7,391 bases of DNA from Eubacterium sp. (lineage in GTDB: Bacteria > Bacillota_A > Clostridia > Peptostreptococcales > Anaerovoracaceae), in assembly GCA_021769545.1 (NCBI GenBank), contig JAETSS010000060.1:1-7391 (forward strand), read 5' to 3'. The first letter of the stretch is position 1, and each line of letters begins with the position of its first letter. Below, piece after piece: positions 1 through 6,134 of the stretch. Under the pieces are notes generated by a model. It did not search any database. It worked only from the letters and a program-made list of their open reading frames with translations, and was not told the DNA's origin. A program made the translations under genes and the position numbers.

Positions 1-12
1 ATCCAAAGTTAT

Positions 13-69
13 CTATCCCATCACCTTCTCAAAACGAAACATATTCATCATTGATATTATTCCTGGCAT
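13..69 (-). other. Possible 18-codon leader or truncated reading frame
   Basis: On the minus strand an ATG at 69-67 is preceded by GGAG 6 bases upstream and runs 18 codons to a TAG at 15-13. The peptide is methionine-rich (it begins MPGIISMMNMF). It could be a leader peptide for a gene beyond the window edge, a broken gene start, or chance. Nothing else is recognisable between 1 and 148. Confidence 0.25.
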
Positions 70-148
70 ATTTATCTCCGGTTTCCTATGATTTACATGT
101 TCCTGCAGACCGGGAGTGACTGAACTGTTGCAGGGATGAAGTAAAAGT

Positions 149-320
149 TGCAATCGTTTTGGAAATTCCGATTGATAATTGCAAAATTTTCAGCGTTCAA
201 AAGCTGCAAGGGTGGGCGTGCAGAACGAAAATAGGTACATCAAACGTCCTTCAGCCCCCTCATCATGTTCAAACCCATTGGATTTTGCAATTGCTGTGAA
301 AAAATGCAGAAACGATTGCA
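149..320. repeat. Long imperfect palindrome in the gene-free end
   Basis: Two separate 11-bp arm pairs share exactly the same centre (234.5). TGCAATCGTTT at 149-159 is the reverse complement of 310-320, and AATTGCAAAAT at 177-187 is the reverse complement of 282-292. Outside the arms the match is weak. The region also repeats TGCAGAAC (219-226 and 317-324) and several TTGCA words. It contains no credible gene. It looks like a decayed miniature element, a dispersed intergenic repeat, or DNA for a structured RNA following the EFR1 gene. Confidence 0.55.
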
Positions 321-357
321 GAACTTACCGGCGCTACTGATATGTTCTTGAATAAAA

Positions 358-1110
358 TCAGACTTCTTTTTTGCAAGTATAACGTGGTAATCCACGACTA
401 TGTTTTCCATATTCGATAGCTTCTTTCGGGCAATGACAGATGCACGCCATACAGTGCGTACAGTTCTTCTTCCATACCGGTTTTCCATCTTCTATACGAA
501 TATTATTAAGAGGACATACGCTAGCACATTTACCACAGGAAATACAGTCATTGGTGACATAAAATTTCTTCGCATGAACGAATATAGGATAGAACAAGTC
601 GTTTATAATTCCACTATTTATTTTATCCTGAAAAGAAATCTCCGGTTGCGTGAACTTATCGTTTTCTTTGATACAATGTGCCGCATTGTCTATGACACCT
701 TCTGCCTGCTCTATAATCTGCATGACCTCGTCTTCTGTCGGTGTGGAAAAAAGTGCAATATAATTTTCCGGCATTACAATTTCTGCACATCCAAAATAAT
801 TCATATTCTTTCCGGCACACAAGTTTTTAAGGTATTTTCCTGCATTTCCTATATTTTCGCCACAGGTCATAATAAAATAAATATCTTTACTTCCTGTAAA
901 GTTTGTGTTTTCTATCCATTTTTGTACAATATGCGGTATTCTCCATGCATAAGTCGGAACAACGATTACCCATGGACGTTCAGAGTTCAATTCTGAATGA
1001 TCACCGTCTCTGATTTTATCGAAAAGGTTTATTACCTCATCATTTATTTCTTTTCCGATACGTTTTGCAACATATTCACTGTTTCCTGTCCCTGAAAAAT
1101 ATAAAATCAT
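358..1110 (-). CDS. EFR1-family flavodoxin/ferredoxin fusion protein
   Basis: This 250-residue protein fuses an N-terminal flavodoxin-like domain (about 1-150) to a C-terminal two-cluster ferredoxin domain (about 183-235). The FMN phosphate loop is near the start (FSGTGNSEYVAKRI, 5-18), followed by VVPTYAWRIPHIV (50-62). The two [4Fe-4S] motifs are CxxCxxCxxxCP: C189, C192, C195, C199 and C217, C220, C223, C227, with an extra C225. It ends in the EAIEYGKHSRG-type tail usual for the family, so it is complete. It should be a cytoplasmic electron carrier; specific partners are not known. The ATG at 1110 has GGAGG 8 bases upstream. It follows PhzF by 125 bases and has its own possible promoter. 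No clear terminator follows its stop codon. Confidence 0.93.
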   Translation of the reverse strand: MILYFSGTGNSEYVAKRIGKEINDEVINLFDKIRDGDHSELNSERPWVIVVPTYAWRIPHIVQKWIENTNFTGSKDIYFIMTCGENIGNAGKYLKNLCAGKNMNYFGCAEIVMPENYIALFSTPTEDEVMQIIEQAEGVIDNAAHCIKENDKFTQPEISFQDKINSGIINDLFYPIFVHAKKFYVTNDCISCGKCASVCPLNNIRIEDGKPVWKKNCTHCMACICHCPKEAIEYGKHSRGLPRYTCKKEV

Positions 1111-1129
1111 AGCTTATGCCTCCAGTTGA

Positions 1130-1148
1130 ACATCCCTTATAGAGATGT
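1130..1148 (-). other. Small hairpin just upstream of the EFR1 ribosome binding site
   Basis: ACATCTC pairs with GGGATGT (one G-U pair) around a TATAA loop, ending 6 bases before the GGAGG at 1123-1119. It could modestly tune translation or mRNA stability. It may equally be chance. Confidence 0.3.
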
Positions 1149-1184
1149 CGTTTTCTTCAATTATCTTGTGCATAGTATACGCTT

Positions 1185-1213
1185 ATTCTGCAAAACCGAG
1201 AGGTTATAGTCAA
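1185..1213 (-). promoter_or_regulatory. Candidate promoter of the EFR1-family gene
   Basis: In the 125-base gap after PhzF, the minus strand has TTGACT (1213-1208), a 17-base spacer and CAGAAT (1190-1185). That is a good -35 with a fair -10. It would start transcription about 70 bases before the ATG. Confidence 0.45.
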
Positions 1214-1235
1214 AGTTTTTGTGAAAGATGCTTTC

Positions 1236-2018
1236 TTAGAGGTCCACCAATATATCAGCAACTGCAAACAATGCAGCTTCACCACTGATTTGAATTCTGC
1301 CATTCCCTGTCAGATGACAGTAAAGTGTCCCGCCCCGTTTCGAAGCCTGATAAGCAATAATATCATCTTTACCAAGTACCTTTGACCAATAGTCAGCAAT
1401 TTGACAATGAGCAGAACCGCACACCGGATCTTCCGGTATGGTGAGCTTAGGACAAAAACTTCGAGAAACACAATCAGTGTCTTTACCCTGCGCTGTAGCA
1501 TTTTGAATTCTGCCTTCAATTTTCATAAGCAAATTTTGATCCGGATCCATATTTCGGACAATGTCTTCATTTTCAAATACACAAACCAAATCAAGTCCCA
1601 AAACAGCCTTGATCGGTCTGACGCCAAAAGCCTTTTCCATAACAGATGTAACAGGAATTTCTTTTAATTCATAAGTCGGAAAATCCATCTCATACAGATT
1701 TCCCTTACGAATAACTGTAAGCTTGCCACTTAAAGTATTGAATTCGATCTTATCTGAATCTTTGTCATAGTAGTTGAGCATTACAAAAGCAGATGCTAAA
1801 GTCGCATGCCCGCATAATTCAACCTCTGTGCCCGGCGTAAACCAACGGAGATGATAACCAGCTTCTTCTTTAACGATAAAAGCTGTTTCAGATAAATTGT
1901 TCTCTTCGGCAAGTTTCATCATCAGCTTATCTTCCGGCCACTTGTCCATCACACAAACAGCGGCAGGATTGCCACTGAATACTTTATTTGTAAAAGCATC
2001 AACGATATATTGTTTCAT
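1236..2018 (-). CDS. PhzF-family isomerase/epimerase-like protein
   Basis: This 260-residue cytoplasmic protein has the PhzF (diaminopimelate-epimerase-like) fold of two similar halves. Family motifs are clear: DAFTNKVFSGNPAAVC (8-22), NLSETAFI with the catalytic-type glutamate E44, TPGTEVELCGHATLASA (61-77) and EDPVCGSAH (196-204). Relatives include phenazine-pathway PhzF, but most homologues outside phenazine producers have unknown substrates, and no phenazine genes are visible here. The chosen ATG at 2018 has AAGGGGG 8 bases upstream. An upstream in-frame extension to 2063 has no such site and would read through the inverted repeat. It lies 69 bases after the kinase gene with no terminator between, so it may be read through from that operon. 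Its codons are more AT-rich than those of the regulatory genes. Confidence 0.92.
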   Translation of the reverse strand: MKQYIVDAFTNKVFSGNPAAVCVMDKWPEDKLMMKLAEENNLSETAFIVKEEAGYHLRWFTPGTEVELCGHATLASAFVMLNYYDKDSDKIEFNTLSGKLTVIRKGNLYEMDFPTYELKEIPVTSVMEKAFGVRPIKAVLGLDLVCVFENEDIVRNMDPDQNLLMKIEGRIQNATAQGKDTDCVSRSFCPKLTIPEDPVCGSAHCQIADYWSKVLGKDDIIAYQASKRGGTLYCHLTGNGRIQISGEAALFAVADILVDL

Positions 2019-2036
2019 AAAAATATCCCCCTTATC

Positions 2037-2055
2037 AAACGAACTAAATTCGTTT
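2037..2055. repeat. Perfect 7-bp inverted repeat in the PhzF leader
   Basis: AAACGAA and TTCGTTT are separated by 5 bases, in the 69-base gap between the kinase stop and the PhzF start and just before its ribosome binding site. No U-tract follows, so it is not a terminator. It could be an operator or a small RNA hairpin affecting translation. The CGAA/TTCG spacing is one base short of a Gram-positive LexA box. Confidence 0.45.
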
Positions 2056-2087
2056 CGCACCAATTCGTCTGCCTAATAAGGTTTTCA

Positions 2088-3035
2088 TCATTCATTTGGC
2101 AGATACACCTGAAAATCCGCACCGCAGCCCACCTGTGACACGACGGTGATATAGCCGTCCTGCAGCTCGATGATCTTTCGCGCAAGGTACAGCCCTACGC
2201 CGATCCCTTCCTCGTCATGGACCTCCGGTTCACGGTAAAAGCGCGTGAATATCTCAGCCTGACGTTCCACTGGGATCCCCTTGCCGCTGTCTCTGATACT
2301 GATCTTCGTGAATATCTCCTGCACCGCCACCGTGATCCTGATACTTCCGCCTGCCTGCGTGTACTTGACTGCATTGTCCAATATGTTGAACAGCGCCTCC
2401 TCCGTCCATCTTCTGTCGTGACGAAACATCAGCTCATCGGGACATTCCGCAGATATGCTGATGCCCTTCTGCTCCGCCTTCGGCACCACCGCCGCCACAG
2501 CTCTGCCGATGGTATCACGCAGATTCGTCCTGCCTGGCTGTATGCGGATAACGCCTGTTTCCAGTCTCGACATCTTGACCATGTTTTGAAACAGAAAATC
2601 CAGCTTGTCCGTCTGCTTCTGCATGCTGGTGAGGAACTGCAAACCCCTTTCCGTTATCGGTTCCTCCTGCAAAAGCTCCAGATACAGCCTCATGTTGGCG
2701 ATGGGAGTCTTTGTCTGATGGGAAACGTCGGAGATCAGCTCATTGATCTGTTCCTTTTCACTGCTGATTTCTTCCTCTCTGCTGCGACCAATATGCGCGA
2801 TGCGTTTCAGCTTTTCCGACAGCTTTCCCTTAAGAGTATCCTCCGTATCAATATCGTCCACATGCTTCAGTTCACTGCTACGGCGAGCCTCCTGTTCCAT
2901 TCCCATCATCACTTCATCCAGACTCTTTTCCAGCCAATCTGTAAGTTCATATATTTCTTTTTTCAGCCGCCTTCTCTCCATCAGCAGTACGATGACCACG
3001 ACGGCACATATAATTATGATGATCATTTCAGCCAT
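2088..3035 (-). CDS. Sensor histidine kinase with a single membrane segment
   Basis: This 315-residue kinase is the partner of the adjacent response regulator. Residues 4-18 form one hydrophobic membrane segment right at the N-terminus. There is no extracellular loop, so it probably senses within the membrane or through another protein. A helical linker (about 20-98) leads to the H-box ISDVSHQTKTPI with phospho-acceptor H106. The ATP-binding domain follows: N-box LFNILDNAVKY (N217, N221), G1 DSGKG (249-253) and G2 GIGVGL (277-282). The ATG at 3035 gives a 13-base overlap with the regulator; the ATG at 3026 gives a classical ATGA overlap and a protein three residues shorter. A 72-codon upstream extension of the frame lies wholly inside the regulator gene and is not believed. 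Related kinases in Clostridia often accompany FtsX-type ABC transporters, absent here. Confidence 0.93.
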   Translation of the reverse strand: MAEMIIIIICAVVVIVLLMERRRLKKEIYELTDWLEKSLDEVMMGMEQEARRSSELKHVDDIDTEDTLKGKLSEKLKRIAHIGRSREEEISSEKEQINELISDVSHQTKTPIANMRLYLELLQEEPITERGLQFLTSMQKQTDKLDFLFQNMVKMSRLETGVIRIQPGRTNLRDTIGRAVAAVVPKAEQKGISISAECPDELMFRHDRRWTEEALFNILDNAVKYTQAGGSIRITVAVQEIFTKISIRDSGKGIPVERQAEIFTRFYREPEVHDEEGIGVGLYLARKIIELQDGYITVVSQVGCGADFQVYLPNE

Positions 3036-3688
3036 TGATAACCCATTCCGTAAACATTGGAGATATACTTGTGTTCCCCATCCTCTATCTTCCTGCGCAG
3101 ACGATTCACGTTGACCGCCAGCGCATGCTTGTCCACAAACTGACCGCCGCTGTCCCAGAGCCGCTGCAGCAGTATATCGTATGTCAGGAGCTGCCCACTG
3201 TTGATGATGAGCTCCCGCAGCAGACGAAACTCCGTCGGCGTCACGGAGCATTCATTTTTACCGACCGTGACCCTTGCCCTTTCCATATCCACACGCAGAA
3301 ATCCATCGTCAAATACATTGGGCTTTTCCGTTTCGGCCCGCTGTAGGATCACGCCGATCTTTTTCAGCAGTATCTTCATGGAAAAGGGCTTCGTCACGTA
3401 ATCGTCGGCTCCCAGTTCATATCCCAGCAGCGCATCCTCCTCAAGGTCTCTGGCCGTAAGGAAAAGCACGGGGATCGGTTTCGTTTCTCTGATTTTTTTG
3501 CAAAGGTCAAAGCCGTCGCCGTCCGGCAGGTTCACGTCCAGCAGCGCAAGATCTATGTCCCCACTTAAATGTTCGTCTGCCTCGCTGACGGAATGCGCGC
3601 TTTCCGTCGCATAGCCGTCTTTTTCCAAAGCATAGCATATGCCGTTGTTCAGTTCTCTGTCATCCTCAACCACAAGAATTCTCTGCAT
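3023..3688 (-). CDS. OmpR/PhoB-family response regulator
   Basis: This 221-residue protein has the standard two-domain build. The receiver domain (1-115) has the acidic pair E8-D9-D10, the phospho-acceptor D51 (LLDVNLPDGDG), T78 (FLTAR) and K100 (YVTKPFS). A winged-helix DNA-binding domain (about 125-221) contains TPTEFRLLREL, the recognition region VDKHALAVNVNRLRRKIE and the wing ending NVYGMGYQWLK. It should be phosphorylated by the kinase encoded just downstream and bind direct-repeat sites in target promoters. The ATG has GAGAGG 6 bases upstream. The gene's end overlaps the kinase start. All key residues are present. The regulated genes are not shown by the sequence; the exporter operon next door is one possibility. 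Confidence 0.95.
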   Translation of the reverse strand: MQRILVVEDDRELNNGICYALEKDGYATESAHSVSEADEHLSGDIDLALLDVNLPDGDGFDLCKKIRETKPIPVLFLTARDLEEDALLGYELGADDYVTKPFSMKILLKKIGVILQRAETEKPNVFDDGFLRVDMERARVTVGKNECSVTPTEFRLLRELIINSGQLLTYDILLQRLWDSGGQFVDKHALAVNVNRLRRKIEDGEHKYISNVYGMGYQWLK

Positions 3689-3823
3689 GTCAAACCTCTC
3701 TTCCGTCAGAATACGATCAAAATCCTACAAATCATTGCGGATTCTAACCACCGGCTCCCATAGACGTGATAGATCAAACTGCTGTATGCAGCAAAACTCT
3801 GATCATCACCGTTCGTCGTTATA

Positions 3824-3832
3824 ATTGTACCA
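3824..3832 (-). promoter_or_regulatory. Candidate extended -10 promoter P2 for the response regulator
   Basis: The minus strand reads TGG-TACAAT, an extended -10 with one mismatch from TATAAT. There is only a poor -35 at the right distance. It is an alternative or additional start, about 130 bases upstream of the regulator ATG. Confidence 0.4.
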
Positions 3833-3867
3833 CAAAGCAGAGCTTCTTTGACCCGTGCCTTACGATT

Positions 3868-3883
3868 ATCACAAAAATGTGAT
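3868..3883. promoter_or_regulatory. Perfect inverted repeat overlapping P1: possible operator
   Basis: ATCACA and TGTGAT form a perfect 6-bp inverted repeat with a 4-base spacer. It overlaps the last bases of the candidate -10 and covers the expected start point. A protein bound here would block P1. The arms resemble CRP/Fnr half-sites but in the opposite order, so I do not assign a regulator. Confidence 0.45.
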
Positions 3884-3890
3884 TATAGCA
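3882..3890 (-). promoter_or_regulatory. Candidate extended -10 promoter P1 for the response regulator
   Basis: The minus strand reads TGC-TATAAT, a perfect -10 with the extended TG element. No good -35 box is seen 16-18 bases upstream, which extended -10 promoters can tolerate. It would give a leader of roughly 185 bases before the regulator ATG. Confidence 0.5.
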
Positions 3891-3909
3891 AAGTCGGCTT
3901 CGCCGATTT
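3891..3909. repeat. Short GC-rich hairpin / inverted repeat
   Basis: The stem TCGGC/GCCGA has a TTC loop (plus strand) and extends to 8 bp with one G-T pair. On the plus strand it is followed by TTTTCTT, so it could end antisense transcription. On the minus strand it lies just upstream of the -10 at 3882-3887 and could bind a regulator. Confidence 0.5.
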
Positions 3910-3948
3910 TCTTCCGGCAGCGGACTTCCTTTGATATTTTCTGCATGC

Positions 3949-3985
3949 AAAAAGCAGGACGGCACATTGATATGCTATCCTGCTT
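3949..3985 (-). terminator. Intrinsic terminator of the TetR-ABC operon
   Basis: On the minus strand AAGCAGGA (3985-3978) pairs with TCCTGCTT (3959-3952). Inside, after a 2x2 internal loop, GCATA pairs with TGTGC around a TCAA loop. A run of five T (3953-3949) completes it. It separates the exporter operon from the two-component genes. Confidence 0.85.
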
Positions 3986-4008
3986 CGGTCTCCATAGATC
4001 GATTCAGC

Positions 4009-4740
4009 TCACTGCCTCTTCATCTGTCTGAGAAACAGAGCTACCGCAGCAGCCACCGTGACCGCCATATAGCCCAACACCCACAGCAGATGAACGGGGA
4101 TATCGCCATAGCTTCCGCCAAGCACGGCCCTTTCCAGCTCAACTGCATGTACGAAAGGCAATACATTGGCTATGGTTTTGAAAACTCCTCCCACCAAGTC
4201 AAGATCGAACCATGTTCCCGACAGCCACGCGGTGAGATTCGTAAGCAGCGCCCCGCAGATACCTCCCACCTGCTTTGCATTGAAAACGCTGCCGCAAAGC
4301 AGTCCCAGCCCGATAAAGAAAACCGATACCGGTATGATGAACAGGAGCGCATAGAGGATCGTCGCCGTCACCGACAGTCCCAGTATCACCGCCACGATAT
4401 AACATATGATGCACTGGGCCACTGCAATGGGCAGGACAGGCAGTGCATATCCGAATATAAAATCGACAGCCGTCAGCGGCGTCGTGTAAAGTCTCTGCAG
4501 CAGAGCACTTTCCCTGTCTTTGGCGATCAGCGTCGCGGAAAACAGCGTCATAAAGGAAAGTCCGAACACTGTGATCCCCGGCGTAAGTGTCTCTATCTCA
4601 AAGAGACTGACAGGAACATTGGCCTGTATCGCGCTCAGCAGCAAAATGAGAATGATGGGAAAGCCCAGACCGAATATCAAGTTCAGAGGATCTCTCAATA
4701 TTTCCTTTAACGTTCGTGATGAAAATGTCATTAGCTTCAT
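4009..4740 (-). CDS. ABC-2-type transporter permease
   Basis: This 243-residue membrane protein is the size of a DrrB-type permease. Six likely membrane segments lie at about residues 19-39, 54-73, 95-121, 126-152, 156-177 and 217-237. The N-terminal stretch (SSRTLKEILRDPLN) is the amphipathic coupling-helix region typical of the family. The loop KDRESALLQRLYTTPLT (about 74-90) is the conserved cytoplasmic ABC-2 motif (compare 'ERE.GTLE.L..TPL'). The ATG overlaps the ATPase stop codon as ATGA, with a GGGGG ribosome binding site upstream. With the ATPase it should form a two-plus-two exporter in the cytoplasmic membrane. It is the last gene of the operon; a terminator begins 23 bases after the stop. 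Confidence 0.92.
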   Translation of the reverse strand: MKLMTFSSRTLKEILRDPLNLIFGLGFPIILILLLSAIQANVPVSLFEIETLTPGITVFGLSFMTLFSATLIAKDRESALLQRLYTTPLTAVDFIFGYALPVLPIAVAQCIICYIVAVILGLSVTATILYALLFIIPVSVFFIGLGLLCGSVFNAKQVGGICGALLTNLTAWLSGTWFDLDLVGGVFKTIANVLPFVHAVELERAVLGGSYGDIPVHLLWVLGYMAVTVAAAVALFLRQMKRQ

Positions 4741-5483
4741 TCTGCCGCCCCCTTTACTATCCTTACGAAAGCGTCCTCGAACTTTTCCGTTCCTGCTTTC
4801 CTTTTCAGTTCATCAGCTGTTCCCAGGGCGATGAGTTTCCCGTTCTTCATGATCCCGATGCGGTCCGAAAGCGCCTCTGCCTCCTCCATATAATGAGTCG
4901 TCAGTATTATAGTGACCTTTCCCTTCAACGACCTGATGATATCCCACAGCTCGCTTCGCGCTATGACGTCAAGTCCCAGGGTCGGCTCATCCAGAAACAG
5001 GATCTCCGGCTCACTGATGAGAGCCATGGCGATACTGAGCCTTCGCTGCCAGCCGCCCGACAGCTTTCCGGCTTTCTTGCCTATGATCTCGTCCAATCCC
5101 AGCTTTTCGGCAAGCTCCGTTATCCTGGCATTTCTCTTTGCTTTTGGAAAGCCATGTACGCCGCACATAAGCTCAAGGTTTTCCTTTACGCTTAAATTCG
5201 GAGCCACCGCTGTTTCCTGCGGAGACACGCCGATGATGCTCTTTACCTTGGCTTCATCCGTTGATATGCTGTTTCCCTTTAAAAAGGCATCGCCCTCCGT
5301 GGGCCTGGTAAGACATGAAAGCATCTTTACGGTCGTGGTCTTCCCTGCACCGTTTACTCCCAGCAGGGAAAACAGTTCGCCCTGCATGATGCTCAGATCG
5401 AGACTGTCCACAGCCGTCACGTCCTTATACACCTTCGTCAATCTATCTGTCCTTATGGCTTCCATGTGACGATTACTTTCCAT
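4737..5483 (-). CDS. ABC-2-type (DrrA-like) exporter ATP-binding protein
   Basis: This 248-residue protein is a single nucleotide-binding domain that powers the permease encoded next to it, hydrolysing ATP at the inner face of the membrane. Visible motifs are Walker A (GVNGAGKTT, about 42-50), Q-loop (SPQE, Q89), signature LSGGW (141-145, with W in the usual Q position), Walker B plus catalytic glutamate (ILFLDEPT, E166) and the switch histidine (TTHYMEE, H197). The 'EA(E)ALSDRIGIM..GK(L)IA.GT' tail is typical of the daunorubicin-resistance/CcmA-like exporter ATPases. The gene starts 11 bases inside tetR and ends in a 4-base ATGA overlap with the permease gene, so translation of all three is probably coupled. 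Substrate is unknown; a drug, antimicrobial peptide or lipid-like molecule would fit the family. Confidence 0.93.
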   Translation of the reverse strand: MESNRHMEAIRTDRLTKVYKDVTAVDSLDLSIMQGELFSLLGVNGAGKTTTVKMLSCLTRPTEGDAFLKGNSISTDEAKVKSIIGVSPQETAVAPNLSVKENLELMCGVHGFPKAKRNARITELAEKLGLDEIIGKKAGKLSGGWQRRLSIAMALISEPEILFLDEPTLGLDVIARSELWDIIRSLKGKVTIILTTHYMEEAEALSDRIGIMKNGKLIALGTADELKRKAGTEKFEDAFVRIVKGAAE

Positions 5484-6051
5484 GTGATACCTCCTTTCCA
5501 CAGTAGCGCCCTTTGAGGCCCTCGTATCCGTCCGTCAAGACTCTGGCTGTAAATTCTTCATCCCAATCAAGATACGATGTAGCTATCATGGAGGCTATGC
5601 CGTGGACATATACCCACATTTCCAGATGGAAAGTCACCGCCTCCTCGTGACTCAGCCCTGTATTTTTCATGATCACCCTCAGCAGGGGTTCTATCTCCTC
5701 CACGCTATCAGAAACGACCTCCTCCGAACGGTCCCGCATGAACAGCAGCTTGAAAAGCTCCTTTTGCTCCCTTGCAAATCGTATGTAACCCATCCCGCTT
5801 GCTTTATACGAAGGATATTTACCACTTTCCATCTCTCTTTTCAAATAACCGTTATACAGCTCATTGGCAGAAGTCATCACCTCCCGATGCACCTCTTCCA
5901 TGTTCTGAAACAGTCCGAAAATAGGCTTGGCCGACGAACCCAGTCTCGCACCAAGTCCCCTCGCGGTAACAGACGATATTCCGCTTTCCTTCGTCATATC
6001 CAGAGCCGCTGCAATGATCTCCTCCCTTGTAAATCGTACCTTCGGCGGCAT
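5473..6051 (-). CDS. TetR/AcrR-family transcriptional repressor
   Basis: This 192-residue protein has the usual length and layout of the family. An N-terminal helix-turn-helix DNA-binding domain spans about residues 8-52 (TREEIIAAALDMTKESG, then a recognition segment ending AKPIFGLFQNMEEV). An all-helical ligand and dimer domain follows, for which no ligand can be guessed. The start is supported by AAAGGAG at 6067-6061, 9 bases before the ATG. The gene is first in an operon with an ABC exporter ATPase and permease, whose ATPase start overlaps its last codons. It most likely represses this operon through the palindrome at 6077-6100 and lets go when it binds a compound that the exporter handles. 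Regulator identity is firm; the inducer is unknown. Confidence 0.9.
   Translation of the reverse strand: MPPKVRFTREEIIAAALDMTKESGISSVTARGLGARLGSSAKPIFGLFQNMEEVHREVMTSANELYNGYLKREMESGKYPSYKASGMGYIRFAREQKELFKLLFMRDRSEEVVSDSVEEIEPLLRVIMKNTGLSHEEAVTFHLEMWVYVHGIASMIATSYLDWDEEFTARVLTDGYEGLKGRYCGKEVSHGK
5490..5497 (-). promoter_or_regulatory. Ribosome binding site that fixes the ATPase start
   Basis: AAAGGAGG lies 6 bases upstream of the ATG at 5483. It is inside the 3' end of the TetR gene and selects this ATG over the in-frame ATGs at 5501 and 5465. Confidence 0.85.
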
Positions 6052-6076
6052 TTACGCGTTCTCCTTTCATTTAGGC

Positions 6077-6100
6077 AACTATCGTTACGCAACATACGTT
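6077..6100 (-). promoter_or_regulatory. Probable TetR-family operator
   Basis: Immediately downstream of the -10 box, over the predicted start point, are four half-sites at exact 7-base spacing: AAC-N4-GTT-N4-AAC-N4-GTT. The whole 24-base block is an imperfect palindrome centred on CG. It can also be read as two near-direct 12-base repeats of the form AACGNNNGTTGC. Placement and symmetry are what is expected of a site for a dimeric, or paired dimeric, TetR-family repressor acting on its own promoter. The assignment to the adjacent gene is inferred. Confidence 0.65.
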
Positions 6101-6106
6101 TCCTAT

Positions 6107-6134
6107 ATTGTATCAGAAAATACTATCCTGTCAA
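6107..6134 (-). promoter_or_regulatory. SigA-type promoter of the TetR-ABC operon
   Basis: The minus strand shows a perfect -35 TTGACA (6134-6129), a 16-base spacer, and a -10 TACAAT (6112-6107). A TG one base before the -10 makes it an extended -10 as well. The expected start point is near 6100, about 50 bases before the repressor's ATG. The strength of the match fits a promoter that is held off by a repressor. Confidence 0.85.

Noticed and set aside
240..488. 82-codon minus-strand frame partly under the EFR1 gene
   Set aside because: It overlaps the conserved ferredoxin domain in another frame, then runs through the palindromic spacer. It has no recognisable motifs. The EFR1 protein is complete without it.
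1236..2018. Phenazine biosynthesis gene
   Set aside because: No other phenazine pathway genes are present. The PhzF family is broad and mostly of unknown function outside phenazine producers.
2037..2055. LexA/SOS box
   Set aside because: CGAA and TTCG are separated by 5 bases instead of the 6 of the Gram-positive consensus (CGAAC-N4-GTTCG).
2217..3038. Long plus-strand reading frame opposite the kinase gene
   Set aside because: It is the antisense shadow of a gene with all kinase motifs, and has no ribosome binding site or family motif.
3036..3251. 72-codon N-terminal extension of the histidine kinase frame
   Set aside because: It lies entirely inside the response regulator gene in another frame, has a low-complexity non-membrane sequence, and the membrane segment begins right after the ATG at 3035 or 3026.
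3868..3883. CRP/Fnr binding site
   Set aside because: The half-sites are in reversed order (TCACA...TGTGA) with a 4-base gap, unlike TGTGA-N6-TCACA or the TTGAT-N4-ATCAA type.
3931..4710. 259-codon plus-strand frame opposite the permease gene
   Set aside because: It is rich in Q, R, H and other residues typical of an antisense shadow of a membrane protein, and starts across the minus-strand terminator.
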